Positions 10,601-16,500 of a stretch of 23,405 nt of DNA are shown one piece after another. The DNA comes from CAZECE01 sp964510525 (GTDB taxonomy: Bacteria; Pseudomonadota; Gammaproteobacteria; Pseudomonadales; JANQJO01), in the NCBI GenBank assembly GCA_964510525.1, contig CAZECE010000149.1:1-23405 (forward strand), written 5' to 3'. The position numbers and the translations under genes are program-made. Below the pieces are notes generated by a model. That model was not told the DNA's origin, made no database searches, and saw nothing but the letters and a program-made list of their open reading frames with translations. Numbering within the stretch: the stretch's first letter is position 1; the number at the start of each line of letters is the position of its first letter.

Positions 10601-10888
10601 TTTGGTGGTGGTGTTACTATAGGTAGTTCAGCCTCTAGGCAATTTGGAGCTTTATATGTATCCTCTACTTCGAGTGTAGAAGGCTTTTCCTTCCAGGTAG
10701 AAGTTGATGGAACCCCAGTTTTGGGTGGTACTGGAGCAATTCAATTATTAAATCAGTCTCTTGACTTGCCTACTGTGTCTGGCGGTATTGCGGTCGGTTT
10801 TGAAGTAGGTATATCTGGAGTAACAAATTATACCTGGTTTAAGAAAGTATATGATGCGGCTGACTCGCCAATGTGGTTATTTCCATGA
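1619..10888 (+). CDS. giant secreted SpvB/TcdB-middle/RHS-repeat polymorphic toxin with N-terminal beta/gamma-crystallin-like domain (3089 aa)
   Basis: The domain order, by residue, is as follows. Signal peptide 1-24 (cleavage after VFA). Beta/gamma-crystallin-like Greek keys about 28-125 (VYLYPESNFIG; SIRIVG). Ser/Thr/Pro/Glu-rich linker about 150-250. SpvB-type domain about 252-520 (GALGYSLPLATPSG; SAITRC; DGAEY). Seven FG-GAP-like repeats about 570-1000 (D-L-T-G-N-G, D-L-N-L-D-G), each with a Cys pair. TcdB-middle-like part about 1015-1140. RHS repeats about 1250-1715. A coiled-coil-rich insertion about 1715-2325. RHS repeats resume at LWHAALRSPKG. RHS core about 2587-2738, ending YDPVIGRFASAD...DPTGH. 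Hydrophobic Ala/Gly-rich helices about 2740-2900, then a variable tip. In Tc toxins, SpvB-TcdB-RHS parts form a hollow cocoon holding the C-terminal effector; I infer the same here. No TcA gene is visible. The start has only a weak ribosome site. A membrane protein overlaps its stop. Confidence 0.93.
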   Translation: MFQLKNVCVFVFVFIQMIAETVFALDHGVYLYPESNFIGVPHVITQTTDVSDVENVTKNVKSIRIVGQYTVTLFAESTAADPSESIHQRVISSHDSQSELIEIADLFVQVNDWAVRPQSVAVNKLLSSDVTAAIDYVLNPYQATSFSYSTEGEAITTGGDSGSEQTSEPSTDSLESQTLSNDSTSVSMSMTIESENMTNEPSADPLDPFFSTEEPVASTIQSPSMDSSIGPILDPSIDQAPSSVPSVNSIVGALRGDMAVDRGALGYSLPLATPSGVHSMNPGIVLQYSERAPNNIVGPGFMLNAGSAITRCTPTSLVDGFEAGIQLNESARFCHDGNHLVLVGGQHGSDGAEYRGFDNRNIQYVAKGGSHFTPDQWLVKTPEGVSIEFQRIGSSSDIYATWVITKRSDLFGNAMNYYYRSSNGAPLLERIVYSGYRVDFEYQSRAYPFGYYQDGQLIQNSEILDIIRIAAPNGELLYFYDFTYETLETPQKVQRLKEITQCYDGQNRENNEHCVQPVAFHYQAQPDPNIVTDRQQSDLKIIVPEAVYAADGNLTSTESDVVIEQLPSYSVADLTGNGFSDFCYYRVGEGVMCAINDNGTYRQPTAWTGDLGFTATIEDQEAYGQLHLGDLNLDGKADFCLVNEEGVLCGLNSKDTSGFSTPSYWNITVNKSFSGISFSFIDEDELLDLCGADGNGRMRCFAGNGTSFTKELSGFSDVYVAKKVRWHYLSGGCIGNACPAEQQSYEANFPSPQLVDIDGDFDKDLCWISESSKALVCKKAYTNLTTNQRDYEPARMLLDFSELITPMPVVDESAVYSLDEHRNFDRIALEAVATARNLFSSFRFINLNGDTLLDVCYLAANELKCHINTGRGFSPSQTWFDASAIFYNLEDEQRAFKASTFRYVDRNLDGRTELCLIHSEYEQCANNNGNGFDQLKKRLKLYSDVESTEQTRRAWLNFMHKIWGGSRIFLQYHAVKSGYGNLVEVPDLDNDGHSEFCYRSIWGIACSDNDNYGPAALLNGVTDGFGLRTDVLYQSLTDGLYESADSIPEGFREQRFDSRVVAALITDVAVQDKVSKTQSRKRMDYRYGGYLISDDGETSGFSFMKEQVASRGYEKTTRYYQSKDLFGEIRRSETRINDVLIKEMESHVGVDKHANGTQRTRLDKTIEKQYDLDGSLHVSTETNYDQYDLYGYVGRIAVTKTQGSEVLKTTTHSSYLHNTTLWLLGSPTLQKVTHDFGGTSEVREVRYEYDQGKLVRQIQQPNSDYRLTIEYSDFSPEGFPKIEKTIGKVSTSGAEQTRQVTTQRDDLGRSISQTNALNQTVLYRYHPRCGGVISETDIAGRVTQTGYNRYCQKSYVDYPDNNFTFWVTEWASEADQSDAARAPNWDVSFFNPIVYKVTETHLTGHSQGAQFSTAFIDAEGRTVRTLATGFSSNLTPRNVQTESVFDTRGNRVRFTEPFYVFPSGCTSALIYGCQTTPRWTDISYDEIKRPVTEEKIGPDKQNLTVSYHYSGSESTISYSDYSKNTVSGVHGKPISVTENGLTTSYEYTPIGNLQQTLVNTVQKTVLFYDDRGYKSRQIDPTMGEWHYQHNAFGELIYQRDANNQVTEFFFDALGRQYQRKSPEGIESWSWYTNGPGIGQLEREQGIESEKRWVYDSFGRMKSETLLVEGRSFSTGYTYDAFSRLVEVSHPNDVSLFQRYDNLGRLQNVSIPARDFDGIDFDFLRTERDRLLEKLAEFEKLQQVALRNAEAHAKAALEYHAKYQQFIEAYYSVDQKIRNIDALAREHDAMAQQYLERYQYYLQKAADIRAQLGSGTYYKKTREDSEFYYYTHTYCASYHGWGPTKYCHKYQTNEVEVAKSDLEIENPSDPNDPLTIVVQESMDPVKFFDQLAQEYQFIAAETMKVAEDHVSTLGTQSGVAHRTVSEIDEDILEKLLEYIDIAAERAKVRMKNEKLTKEQQRWLATTLVNSEGYIWSPRQAPEQWEFDYAINWGWIGAYWSHSTYVSNGHSIGTAVTSYKHGDRWHFHKLGAVNDMTNGIQGELNTLQSSLLQKRIQLDNLKTTIASYQDTANFDQSEKAVFDNIYAYVESQANLEGRRDKQNKVYAVYEQYRDTYVYKPCGFRVKCTDPGPVDFIPDSMIQTEQTLADSQFIQWSSNSNFSSPYTMEENRNRIRDLISAEVYGNTDEINRLQGELRASLTGFDNSSRAYLRPKIVEKQIHLPIFVDGIAIVTLATVSEEIVDGYEMTTDEAREYYKSMADTYYQKMEESLAFSSQQMDNYVSGTNDQDLAATEAIVENINETLSIIDGSSLDGLAESQNRLNETGGRLTLWHAALRSPKGNLQTEVFGNALYTHRELSLQSGLVEQIVTKSVGGSAIRSLTYQYDNRGRITAKTDSNDLGNTTEESFKYTDNQGRLSDWSFSQSVATNETSEEHTLNHSYQHDAFGNLTFKTDAGNMSYSAGSNRLISRSHNGVTSNYAYDPNGNMLHGDNRFYIWNSFNKVKRVAESGQSVEFSYDANRKRVVKRSNAETIYYVSSGYEMVIRNGVVTHRHTIWSGNDSVAVLEKQEEAGLGDVEKAKSTDKVSYIHRDILGSGEVMTNGTMEVIARRYYSPYGRLIDDLLSKRISEGVTTSSTEGVEDLGEATWEATDQEGVSDELMSRYKAGKSMDDLSGVRGFTSHEEVKEVSLINMNARMYDPVIGRFASADSMIPDALTPLDYNRYAYVRGNPVIARDPTGHWGHIVAAVAFAATTMYGDSPTWQTIGSVVLAATIGHPDFGLAANAGMEGMKAILTEAAVTSLTLSYMQTGKIGRDGIKNAAFSMLTAGASHGIAQSGWVTKTSLSTSAQYTRLVAAQMITHGAIASLRGDKFIHGAVSALGSKVSGFATRGVDPMASAVIAGAIGGAFAEAAGGDFKQGALTAAFLHLYNELGGERRKASRRATSSRGSTKMPQLAEGRYLAVIDSFSAEMLVDVEVGDLWIIDFDNNQHLHFGVVGFGGGVTIGSSASRQFGALYVSSTSSVEGFSFQVEVDGTPVLGGTGAIQLLNQSLDLPTVSGGIAVGFEVGISGVTNYTWFKKVYDAADSPMWLFP
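2090..2096 (+). repeat. G7 homopolymer inside the RHS reading frame
   Basis: Seven consecutive G residues encode Gly-Gly-Asp at the start of the Ser/Thr-rich linker, around residue 158, before the SpvB domain. A one-base slip here would truncate the 3089-residue product after its crystallin-like domain. Confidence 0.5.
6762..8594 (+). other. coiled-coil-rich insertion within the RHS repeats
   Basis: RHS sequence runs up to RYDNLGRLQNV and resumes at LWHAALRSPKGNLQTEVFGN, a stretch that normally follows closely in RHS proteins. Between them lie about 610 residues with no YD-repeat character. They are Ala/Glu/Gln/Tyr-rich helices with heptad spacing (LLEKLAEFEKLQQVALRNAE near residue 1728), a tyrosine-rich segment with two cysteines near residues 1830-1845, a Trp-rich segment near 1985-2010, and a Cys-x5-Cys segment near 2120. 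The boundaries are judged by eye and may be off by 10-20 residues. Confidence 0.6.
10397..10885 (+). other. variable C-terminal toxin tip of the RHS protein
   Basis: The sequence LTAAFLHLYNELGG matches the motif (of the FxHLFNE type) that often ends the conserved part of RHS proteins. The last 160 or so residues follow it and are unrelated to RHS sequence. They are Gly- and Val-rich with a predicted mainly beta structure (HFGVVGFGGGVTIG; GGIAVGFEVG). I recognise no catalytic motif. Base composition becomes more AT-rich from about 10490 into the next gene, which fits a swapped tip-immunity module. Confidence 0.6.
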
Positions 10889-11172
10889 TTCAAATACTTC
10901 AATCAGCTGCAATTTTTTTTATGTTGTCTTTTGCATTTCTATGTTTTTTATCGGCCATAGTTTTCATAATGTCTTTAAATAGGAAAAAAATTAAAGCTGA
11001 TAAAAGATTAATTTCGGTATTTATTTTTAACTACTGGAGTAAGGTTAATGTAGTAAATAACTGCAAGCCTAACTGGGTGCCATACGTGCTGACTTTTAGG
11101 TATCTTGTTTTGATTTCTTTATACGCTATTTTTTTATTGGTTCTTGTATCATGGGTTGGACGTATTAAATGA
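10885..11172 (+). CDS. small two-helix membrane protein, candidate immunity protein (95 aa)
   Basis: An in-frame GTG exists at 10873, but the ATG at 10885 is preferred because it overlaps the RHS stop codon as ATGA, the classic arrangement for translational coupling. The product has a long hydrophobic segment at about residues 5-30 (FFMLSFAFLCFLSAIVFIMS), a basic loop (NRKKIKADKR) and a second hydrophobic segment at about 68-90 (YLVLISLYAIFLLVLVSWVG), so it is an inner-membrane protein. It is much more AT-rich than the body of the RHS gene. RHS and other polymorphic toxins are usually followed directly by a cognate immunity gene, so I infer that role. A membrane location would suit a tip that acts on or inserts into the membrane. 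No known immunity family is recognised. Confidence 0.75.
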   Translation: MIQILQSAAIFFMLSFAFLCFLSAIVFIMSLNRKKIKADKRLISVFIFNYWSKVNVVNNCKPNWVPYVLTFRYLVLISLYAIFLLVLVSWVGRIK

Positions 11173-11282
11173 AAAATTTTAGAAATTCTTGATGAGGAAC
11201 GAATAAAGTTTTAGAACGAAATTTTAAGGACTTAAAAAATCACAAGGAGGTGGTTAATTTTAAATAAACTGTGAGGTATAAA

Positions 11283-11861
11283 ATGAATGCAATGACTAAA
11301 AACTGCGGTGTTATGATTGGCGGTATCGCCATGTTGTTGTTGAGTGCTGTTGCTTCAGCGCAAGAACAAGACGGTTATTTTGGCGGAAATTTTTCGATCA
11401 TCAACTATGAAGAAGACTTTCTCTCTACCCTCAGCCTGGATGGTGACAGCAAATTAAGCCTAAAGGCAATTAACGGTATACTTGGCTACTCTTTTACCCC
11501 TAACTTGTCTGCCGAGGCGAGAATTGGTTTTGGCGCTGGTAAAGACTCTTTTACGGATGGATCATTCACTTATGTCACTTCAATTGATACGCTGGTTGGT
11601 GCTTATCTGAAAGCGCAACTGGATACAGGATCCGGTATCAACCCTTATTTGATTTTGGGTTTTACAGAAGTCTCACTTGAAGTTGAAATTACAGAGCTCG
11701 GGTTTTCAGCTACGGATGATGACTCTGATACTTCTTTTGGTGTAGGTATTTTGGGTAAAATAAATGATGGCTCGCAGTGGTCATTAGAATACATGAATTA
11801 TTATGATAAAGAAGGTGTTGAAATTACGGGTATTAACTTAGGTGCTCTAGCTAAGTTTTAA
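11283..11861 (+). CDS. outer-membrane beta-barrel protein (192 aa)
   Basis: I chose the ATG at 11283 over the in-frame GTG at 11271 because GAGGT (11273-11277) lies 5 bases before it. A typical signal peptide follows, with cleavage after ASA at about residue 26. The mature protein begins YFGGNFSIINYEED and consists of alternating amphipathic strands separated by Gly/Asp turns (NLSAEARIGFGAG; INPYLILGFTEV; TSFGVGILGKIN). It ends in phenylalanine (GALAKF), the usual C-terminal signal for outer-membrane assembly. This fits the eight-stranded OmpA/OmpX-like porin-family barrels, with insertion into the outer membrane. A striking AAGGAGGTGG at 11243-11252 is too far upstream to serve this start. 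A strong terminator follows, and the gene appears to stand outside the RHS operon. Confidence 0.85.
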   Translation: MNAMTKNCGVMIGGIAMLLLSAVASAQEQDGYFGGNFSIINYEEDFLSTLSLDGDSKLSLKAINGILGYSFTPNLSAEARIGFGAGKDSFTDGSFTYVTSIDTLVGAYLKAQLDTGSGINPYLILGFTEVSLEVEITELGFSATDDDSDTSFGVGILGKINDGSQWSLEYMNYYDKEGVEITGINLGALAKF

Positions 11862-11899
11862 TATCCTGACAGTAGTGTAGATAAATCAGCGTAGATTGT

Positions 11900-11949
11900 A
11901 ATCAAAAGGGTGTGCAACCTTGCTCGGCCGCACATCCTTTTGATTTTCA
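11900..11949 (+). terminator. Rho-independent terminator after the outer-membrane protein gene
   Basis: A 16-base stem (11900-11915 with 11930-11945, one G-U pair) encloses a 14-base loop and runs into a short T-tract (TTTTCAT). The long A-rich/T-rich flanks would also let it work on the other strand. Confidence 0.8.
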
Positions 11950-11985
11950 TAACTAAACCTTGCTATTGGTTTATCTGTGGTTTAA

Positions 11986-12008
11986 TTTGTATAGTATGAC
12001 TATACAAA
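11986..12008. promoter_or_regulatory. perfect inverted repeat covering the abiEi start codon (probable operator)
   Basis: TTTGTATAGT (11986-11995) and ACTATACAAA (11999-12008) are exact reverse complements separated only by the ATG at 11996-11998. The left arm contains the -10-like TATAGT (with TTGGTT 18 bases before it). An alternative -10, TTTAAT, lies at 11981-11986. AbiEi antitoxins are known to repress their own operon by binding inverted repeats, so this is a strong operator candidate. Confidence 0.6.
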
Positions 12009-12841
12009 AAAAGAGTAAGCTAAACCGTTTGGAGCAAAGCCTGCCAGAAGGTTTGTTGGCGGATGCGGCTTGGTTTGAGCAAAATGGTTACTCTCGAGCG
12101 CTTCGAAATCAATATGTTAGGGCTGGCTGGTTGGAACAAACCGCACGCAGCGTGTTTCGTCGACCTCGTGGCCAGATCAGTTGGGAGCAAGTAGTTATCT
12201 CTCTGCAAACATTACTGGTTTATCCCCTGATTGTGGGTGGACGAACGGCGCTGGAGATTCAGGGGTTTGCACATTACTTACCTCAGTCTCAACAACGCAT
12301 ACATCTTTATTGCGATAAGAAGGTGCCCTCATGGCTTTACAAGCTGCCACTTAAAGAGGGGTTTGTCACTCATAACAGCCAAAGGCTTTGGGTGAATATC
12401 GAGAATCTTCATAAGCCATTATCGTTGGATGACCCTCCAAAAGAAGGAGCCAACCTGCCTGGCTGGTTACGTGTTTTACATTGGGGTCAGTGGCACTGGC
12501 CAATGGTTGTGTCCAGTCCTGAGCGCGCTTATCTTGAGTTGCTTGATGAGCTACCAAAGAACGACACCTTTCATACGGCCGATGTGATGATGGAAGGGTT
12601 AGTGAATATTTCACCGAGCCGAATGCAAGCATTATTGGAAGCCACCAAGAGCATTAAGGTTAAACGTCTGTTCTTTTTCTTTGCTGATCGGCACCAACAT
12701 CAGTGGTTAGCACGCATAAATCGCAATCGTGTTGATTTGGGGGCCGGCAAGCGCGTATTAGTTAAGAGTGGAAAATTAGATCCTGTTTACAAGATTACGG
12801 TACCACTAGAACTTATGAAGGAAAGTAACATTGGTTTATAG
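11996..12841 (+). CDS. abiEi: type IV toxin-antitoxin system antitoxin, AbiEi family (281 aa)
   Basis: This is the antitoxin and autorepressor of an abiE-type system. The N-terminal 85 or so residues form the winged-helix part (KLNRLEQSLPEGLLADAAWF; GYSRALRNQYVRAGWLEQ; SVFRRPRG). The C-terminal domain follows (YPLIVGGRTALEIQG; IHLYCDKKVPSWL; SSPERAYLELLDELP). The length and the toxin-family remnant directly downstream support the call. I chose the ATG at 11996 rather than the TTG at 11960 because it lies in the centre of a perfect inverted repeat and the protein then starts as its relatives do. No Shine-Dalgarno precedes it, so translation may be leaderless. The reading frame is intact, yet the toxin gene is broken, so the protein now has no functional partner here. 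It may still repress its promoter or counteract AbiEii toxins from incoming elements. Confidence 0.88.
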   Translation: MTIQKKSKLNRLEQSLPEGLLADAAWFEQNGYSRALRNQYVRAGWLEQTARSVFRRPRGQISWEQVVISLQTLLVYPLIVGGRTALEIQGFAHYLPQSQQRIHLYCDKKVPSWLYKLPLKEGFVTHNSQRLWVNIENLHKPLSLDDPPKEGANLPGWLRVLHWGQWHWPMVVSSPERAYLELLDELPKNDTFHTADVMMEGLVNISPSRMQALLEATKSIKVKRLFFFFADRHQHQWLARINRNRVDLGAGKRVLVKSGKLDPVYKITVPLELMKESNIGL

Positions 12842-13466
12842 TGATTTATACCGAAAGCAAGTGGCACTCTTGGTGAGAGTGTTGCCTCATGTTGCCAAAG
12901 AGCCGCATTTTGCATTGAAAGGTGGCACGGCAATCAATCTGTTTATTCGCAACTTGCCGCGTTTATCAATTGATATTGACTTAACTTAACTTAACTTGTA
13001 TGCAGGTATAATTATGGCCGCACTGGATCGTCAGCACCCAAGGGATTTGTTCGATGTACATCAGCTCTATGAAAATGAGGGCATGACTGATGAGCTGCGC
13101 ACAGCTATGGTGGTTTATCTCATCAGTCATGATCATTCTCCGCACTCACTGTTGAATCCAGTATTGCGGAATGTGTCGCAGGAGTTTGAACAAAACTTTG
13201 CTGGTATGACGGAGGATAACATTAATCTGGAAACCCTTTATGTTACAAGAAGCAGATTGATTAAAGATGTCGTTTCTAGCATGCCGAATAATCATAAAGA
13301 TTTTCTCTATTCTTTTTATGAAAGGCAGCCCAATTGGGCGCTACTAGATTTGGAAAATGTTCAAGCTTTGCCAGCAGTAAGGTGGCGTGAGTTGAATCTG
13401 GGCTGTTCGGGCGAAGGCACCTGTGAAGCATTGCTCGCAAAGCTCAAGCATGTGATTGAAGTATGA
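12831..13466 (+). pseudogene. abiEii: AbiEii/AbiGii-family toxin, nucleotidyltransferase gene with internal deletion and stop
   Basis: From a probable TTG start at 12831 (AAGGAAAG just upstream, overlapping the abiEi stop) the frame reads DLYRKQVALLVRVLP, ALKGGTAINLF, then PRLSIDIDLT and a TAA at 12987-12989. These are the nucleotide-binding motifs of the family, including GG-T and D-x-D. After the stop, the same frame continues LNLYAGIIMAALDRQHPRDLFDV and runs on to 13466 with the normal C-terminal half. In intact relatives roughly 100 residues separate these two parts. The gap therefore shows an internal deletion at a TTAAC triple repeat, with an in-frame stop at the scar. An annotation pipeline would probably report only the 3' part as a hypothetical gene from 12996. 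The toxin should be inactive. Confidence 0.87.
12981..12997 (+). repeat. TTAAC x3 at the toxin deletion scar
   Basis: Three tandem TTAAC units plus TT mark the junction between the two surviving parts of the toxin gene and carry the in-frame TAA. They may reflect slippage at the site of the deletion. Confidence 0.55.
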
Positions 13467-13523
13467 TGCGCAAATTCCTTGAAATCACTTCGCTCGTTCA
13501 AGGCTACGATGGTTTATTATAAG

Positions 13524-16500
13524 TTATCTAATATTTTTCTGGGCCTGCTCTTTTTCGATTTTGCGTATTAAGGTCATAAATTTGGGATCCAATTCTTCGG
13601 GAGGAGGAGTGTCTACTCTAGATTGGATGTAGTTTGTTAGCTCTACATCACCTGGAAAATACTCTGCGATTTTAGTGAGAATGGTGTCGGTTAAGTATAA
13701 AGCCCGCACATTACGCCCGTTTCTTTTAAATAAACAAGAATTGATTTCCTCAATTTCAGATATCTCCATCTTCGTTTCTATCATGGTATCAAACCATTCC
13801 TCATTGGTAATACTTTGTGGAAAGGTGATCAATGAGGTTTTTCCCGATATCAAATTTTCTATACGTCGCTCTGCAGATAAGACCTTTTTTTCTTGGGAAA
13901 ATTTGGGTGATGTGGGGATCCTATGATTCATCTCAGTGATCGAAGGCGATTGATCTTTTGCAGTGGAGTTTGGGTCTAGAGCGACTTCATTTTTAAATCT
14001 TCCTCGAACTCGTGCTAATAAAATTGGTGAATTCAATAAAATAGAAGCGAGAATTAACCAAAATAATTTTCTATTTTTAATCTGTATAGGTAAGGAGTTA
14101 ATTAATCGGTTGTTGGTGTGTTCTTTTAATTTTTTGTGGTTAAGAGCGCATTTTTCCATTTCTTGAGACAGTTCATTTTCTAATTCCAGCGTTTTAGTCG
14201 AAAGTGTTATTAAGCGCTTTAAAACTGGAATGTGACTTTTACTGTTAATTTCTGATAGCTCTTCGTATAGTCTCGAAATTTCTTGGGCATTTTTTTCTAT
14301 ATCAGAAATTTTCTTTTTTGCATCATTTAGTTGAGTGATTAATTCAGGGTTGCTTTCTTTTTTGCTTGTTGCGATTGGGCCATATTTATCGATTTTACTT
14401 TTATAATCCTCTAGATTGGATTTTATTTCTTTTAGTTTGGTATTAAAGCCAGTAGATAAAATGTTTTTGTAGTCGCTTTCTAGTTTTTTAATATCAGATA
14501 TCAGCTGATTGTTTTTGTCAGTTAATTTTTCTTTTTCATGTATTAATAATAAGTTTTTTTCTTGAGTAGTTTTTTGGTTGTTTTTCTGGATTGAATCAAT
14601 CCTTGATGCTGACTTATTATCAAGGTTGTCTTCTTGTTTTTTAGGCAGTATTTTTTCTAATTCTGAATGCAAGTTGAATGGATCGTTTGTTTTTTTTCTT
14701 TCAAATAATGCGGTTACTTTTTTTATTTCATCCGTAAGATTAAGAAAGTTTTTGCGTGATATGTCGAGTTCATTATCTATTTTATGAGTTGCATTTTTTG
14801 TTTCTTTGTATTCATTTTTAAAAGCATCTATTAGGTTTTTGTATGCGTCATTATATTCAGTATATTTAACATTGAATGATTTATTTTCTTTTGTTAAATC
14901 AATAACCCGTTTTTCAAAAGATAGTAATTGTTTTTCTATTTTCTTTATATTTTTTTCTAAAACCGCTACAGAACTATATGGGGTTGTCTGGAAATTTAGA
15001 GTCTCTTCAAGTTCAATCTTCTCGGAATGAGATAGTGAGGCTTTGTTGCGGGATTTTAGAATAGCTTGTTTAATTTGTTTGATTTTCTCTGCATGTTCAG
15101 TAACTTTATTTGAAGAGTTTTTCTTTAAGCTACTTTTGTTTCTTCGGATCGTTTCTAATAGCGTTTGAGTTTTATTTTCAATTAATTCTAACGATTTTTC
15201 AGCTTCATTTTTCTCTTGAAGCAAAGATTTCAGAGAATTTAGGTGATTTTTAAATTCTTTTAAAGAGGCTTTTCTCCGATCATTGTAAGATTCTATAGCA
15301 GGTAGCAGTCGTTGATGCATGTTTTTTCTATTGTTGCAGGCTTGAAATAATAAGTTTACTAGGTCTTTAAAGTAAGATTCATATTGTTGTCCGCTTTTGG
15401 ATTCAATGCCTTCGATAATAGAATTTATTTCTGATATTTTTAAAAGGAAATTTTCGTGATCTGAATGGATGGCTTTAAAGTTTTTATTGAATTTTTTATC
15501 TTTCGAGTAGTATGAAAGTATGTCGTTGTGTTCTTTGATTGATACTTTTAGTTCTTGTATTTCCCGTTTTATAAATTGGGTAAAGTTACTCATTTTGAAT
15601 TTTTGGGGTTGAGAATAACTAAAAGGGTTATCACTTCCTTCTGGTGTTAGCCTGTTATAAAGGTGTTGTAGGCTGATTATTTCTTTTAATTCCGGAAGAG
15701 GCTGTTTATTGAAAGTTTTAAAATATTGGCATGCAGATACATAGGATGTATTTATATTATTCCACTCATTATAAATGTCCTGAATCAGAAGATGGAGTTT
15801 TTGAATGTACTTTTCTACCTGATAGGCTGTTGGTTCTAAAGGCGGAGCTTCAAATAAATCATGAATCCGATTAATAACCTGGATGATTTTAGGGTTTCTA
15901 AGAAAAGCATCTTCAATATATCGATTGATAAAGCTGCCTTCTATATTGGTGTTCTTGATTGTATCGCTTAATTTTATATCCTCAGATACGCCTCTTGATA
16001 ATGCATCGTAAATTTCTTGTTGTATATCCTCAGGAAGATAAAGAGCATTGTTTAGTAAAGTGATTAAGATAATTTTTGATGCATAAGGTGTGTACTTTTC
16101 CTCTCTGACTTTGTTGAGTAAGTTATAGAACGTTATGTCTTTAAGAAGGCGACAGTTTCCTGAATTACATTCAATAACGTCATTGTATCTATGCTTGAGC
16201 CTATCGTACAAAGCTTCTTTAAATTGAATGGCTGTTTGCCAGTTTTGTGCTTCATGTAATATCAGCTTGATCACCATGCTGTCATTTAGGTTTTCAAGGT
16301 GTGTTCTGGTCAAGTATCGACTTTGAATGAGGGCTTTGCTCGTATTGGCTGAGACATCATCGTAGGGTATGAGCTCCGCTTTATCTAAAAATCCAAAGGT
16401 CTTTTGTTGATCTCTAGGTGGAATAAAGACTTTGATGTCATCGGCGCCAAAAAAATTATCATTTTCGCTGTCGGAAACGATGCAAATATCGATGATGTTT

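Noticed and set aside
11169..11192. Seven-codon frame (MKNFRNS) overlapping the immunity candidate's stop as ATGA
   Set aside because: It has no independent support and is short enough to be chance in AT-rich sequence.
12996..13466. A stand-alone 156-residue gene starting at TTG 12996
   Set aside because: The same frame upstream carries the N-terminal AbiEii motifs, so this is the 3' part of a broken toxin gene and not an independent gene.
13477..13503. Inverted repeat CCTTGAA/TTCAAGG after the toxin pseudogene
   Set aside because: The 13-base loop, short stem and missing T-tract make it a poor terminator, although it could still be a weak one between convergent genes.
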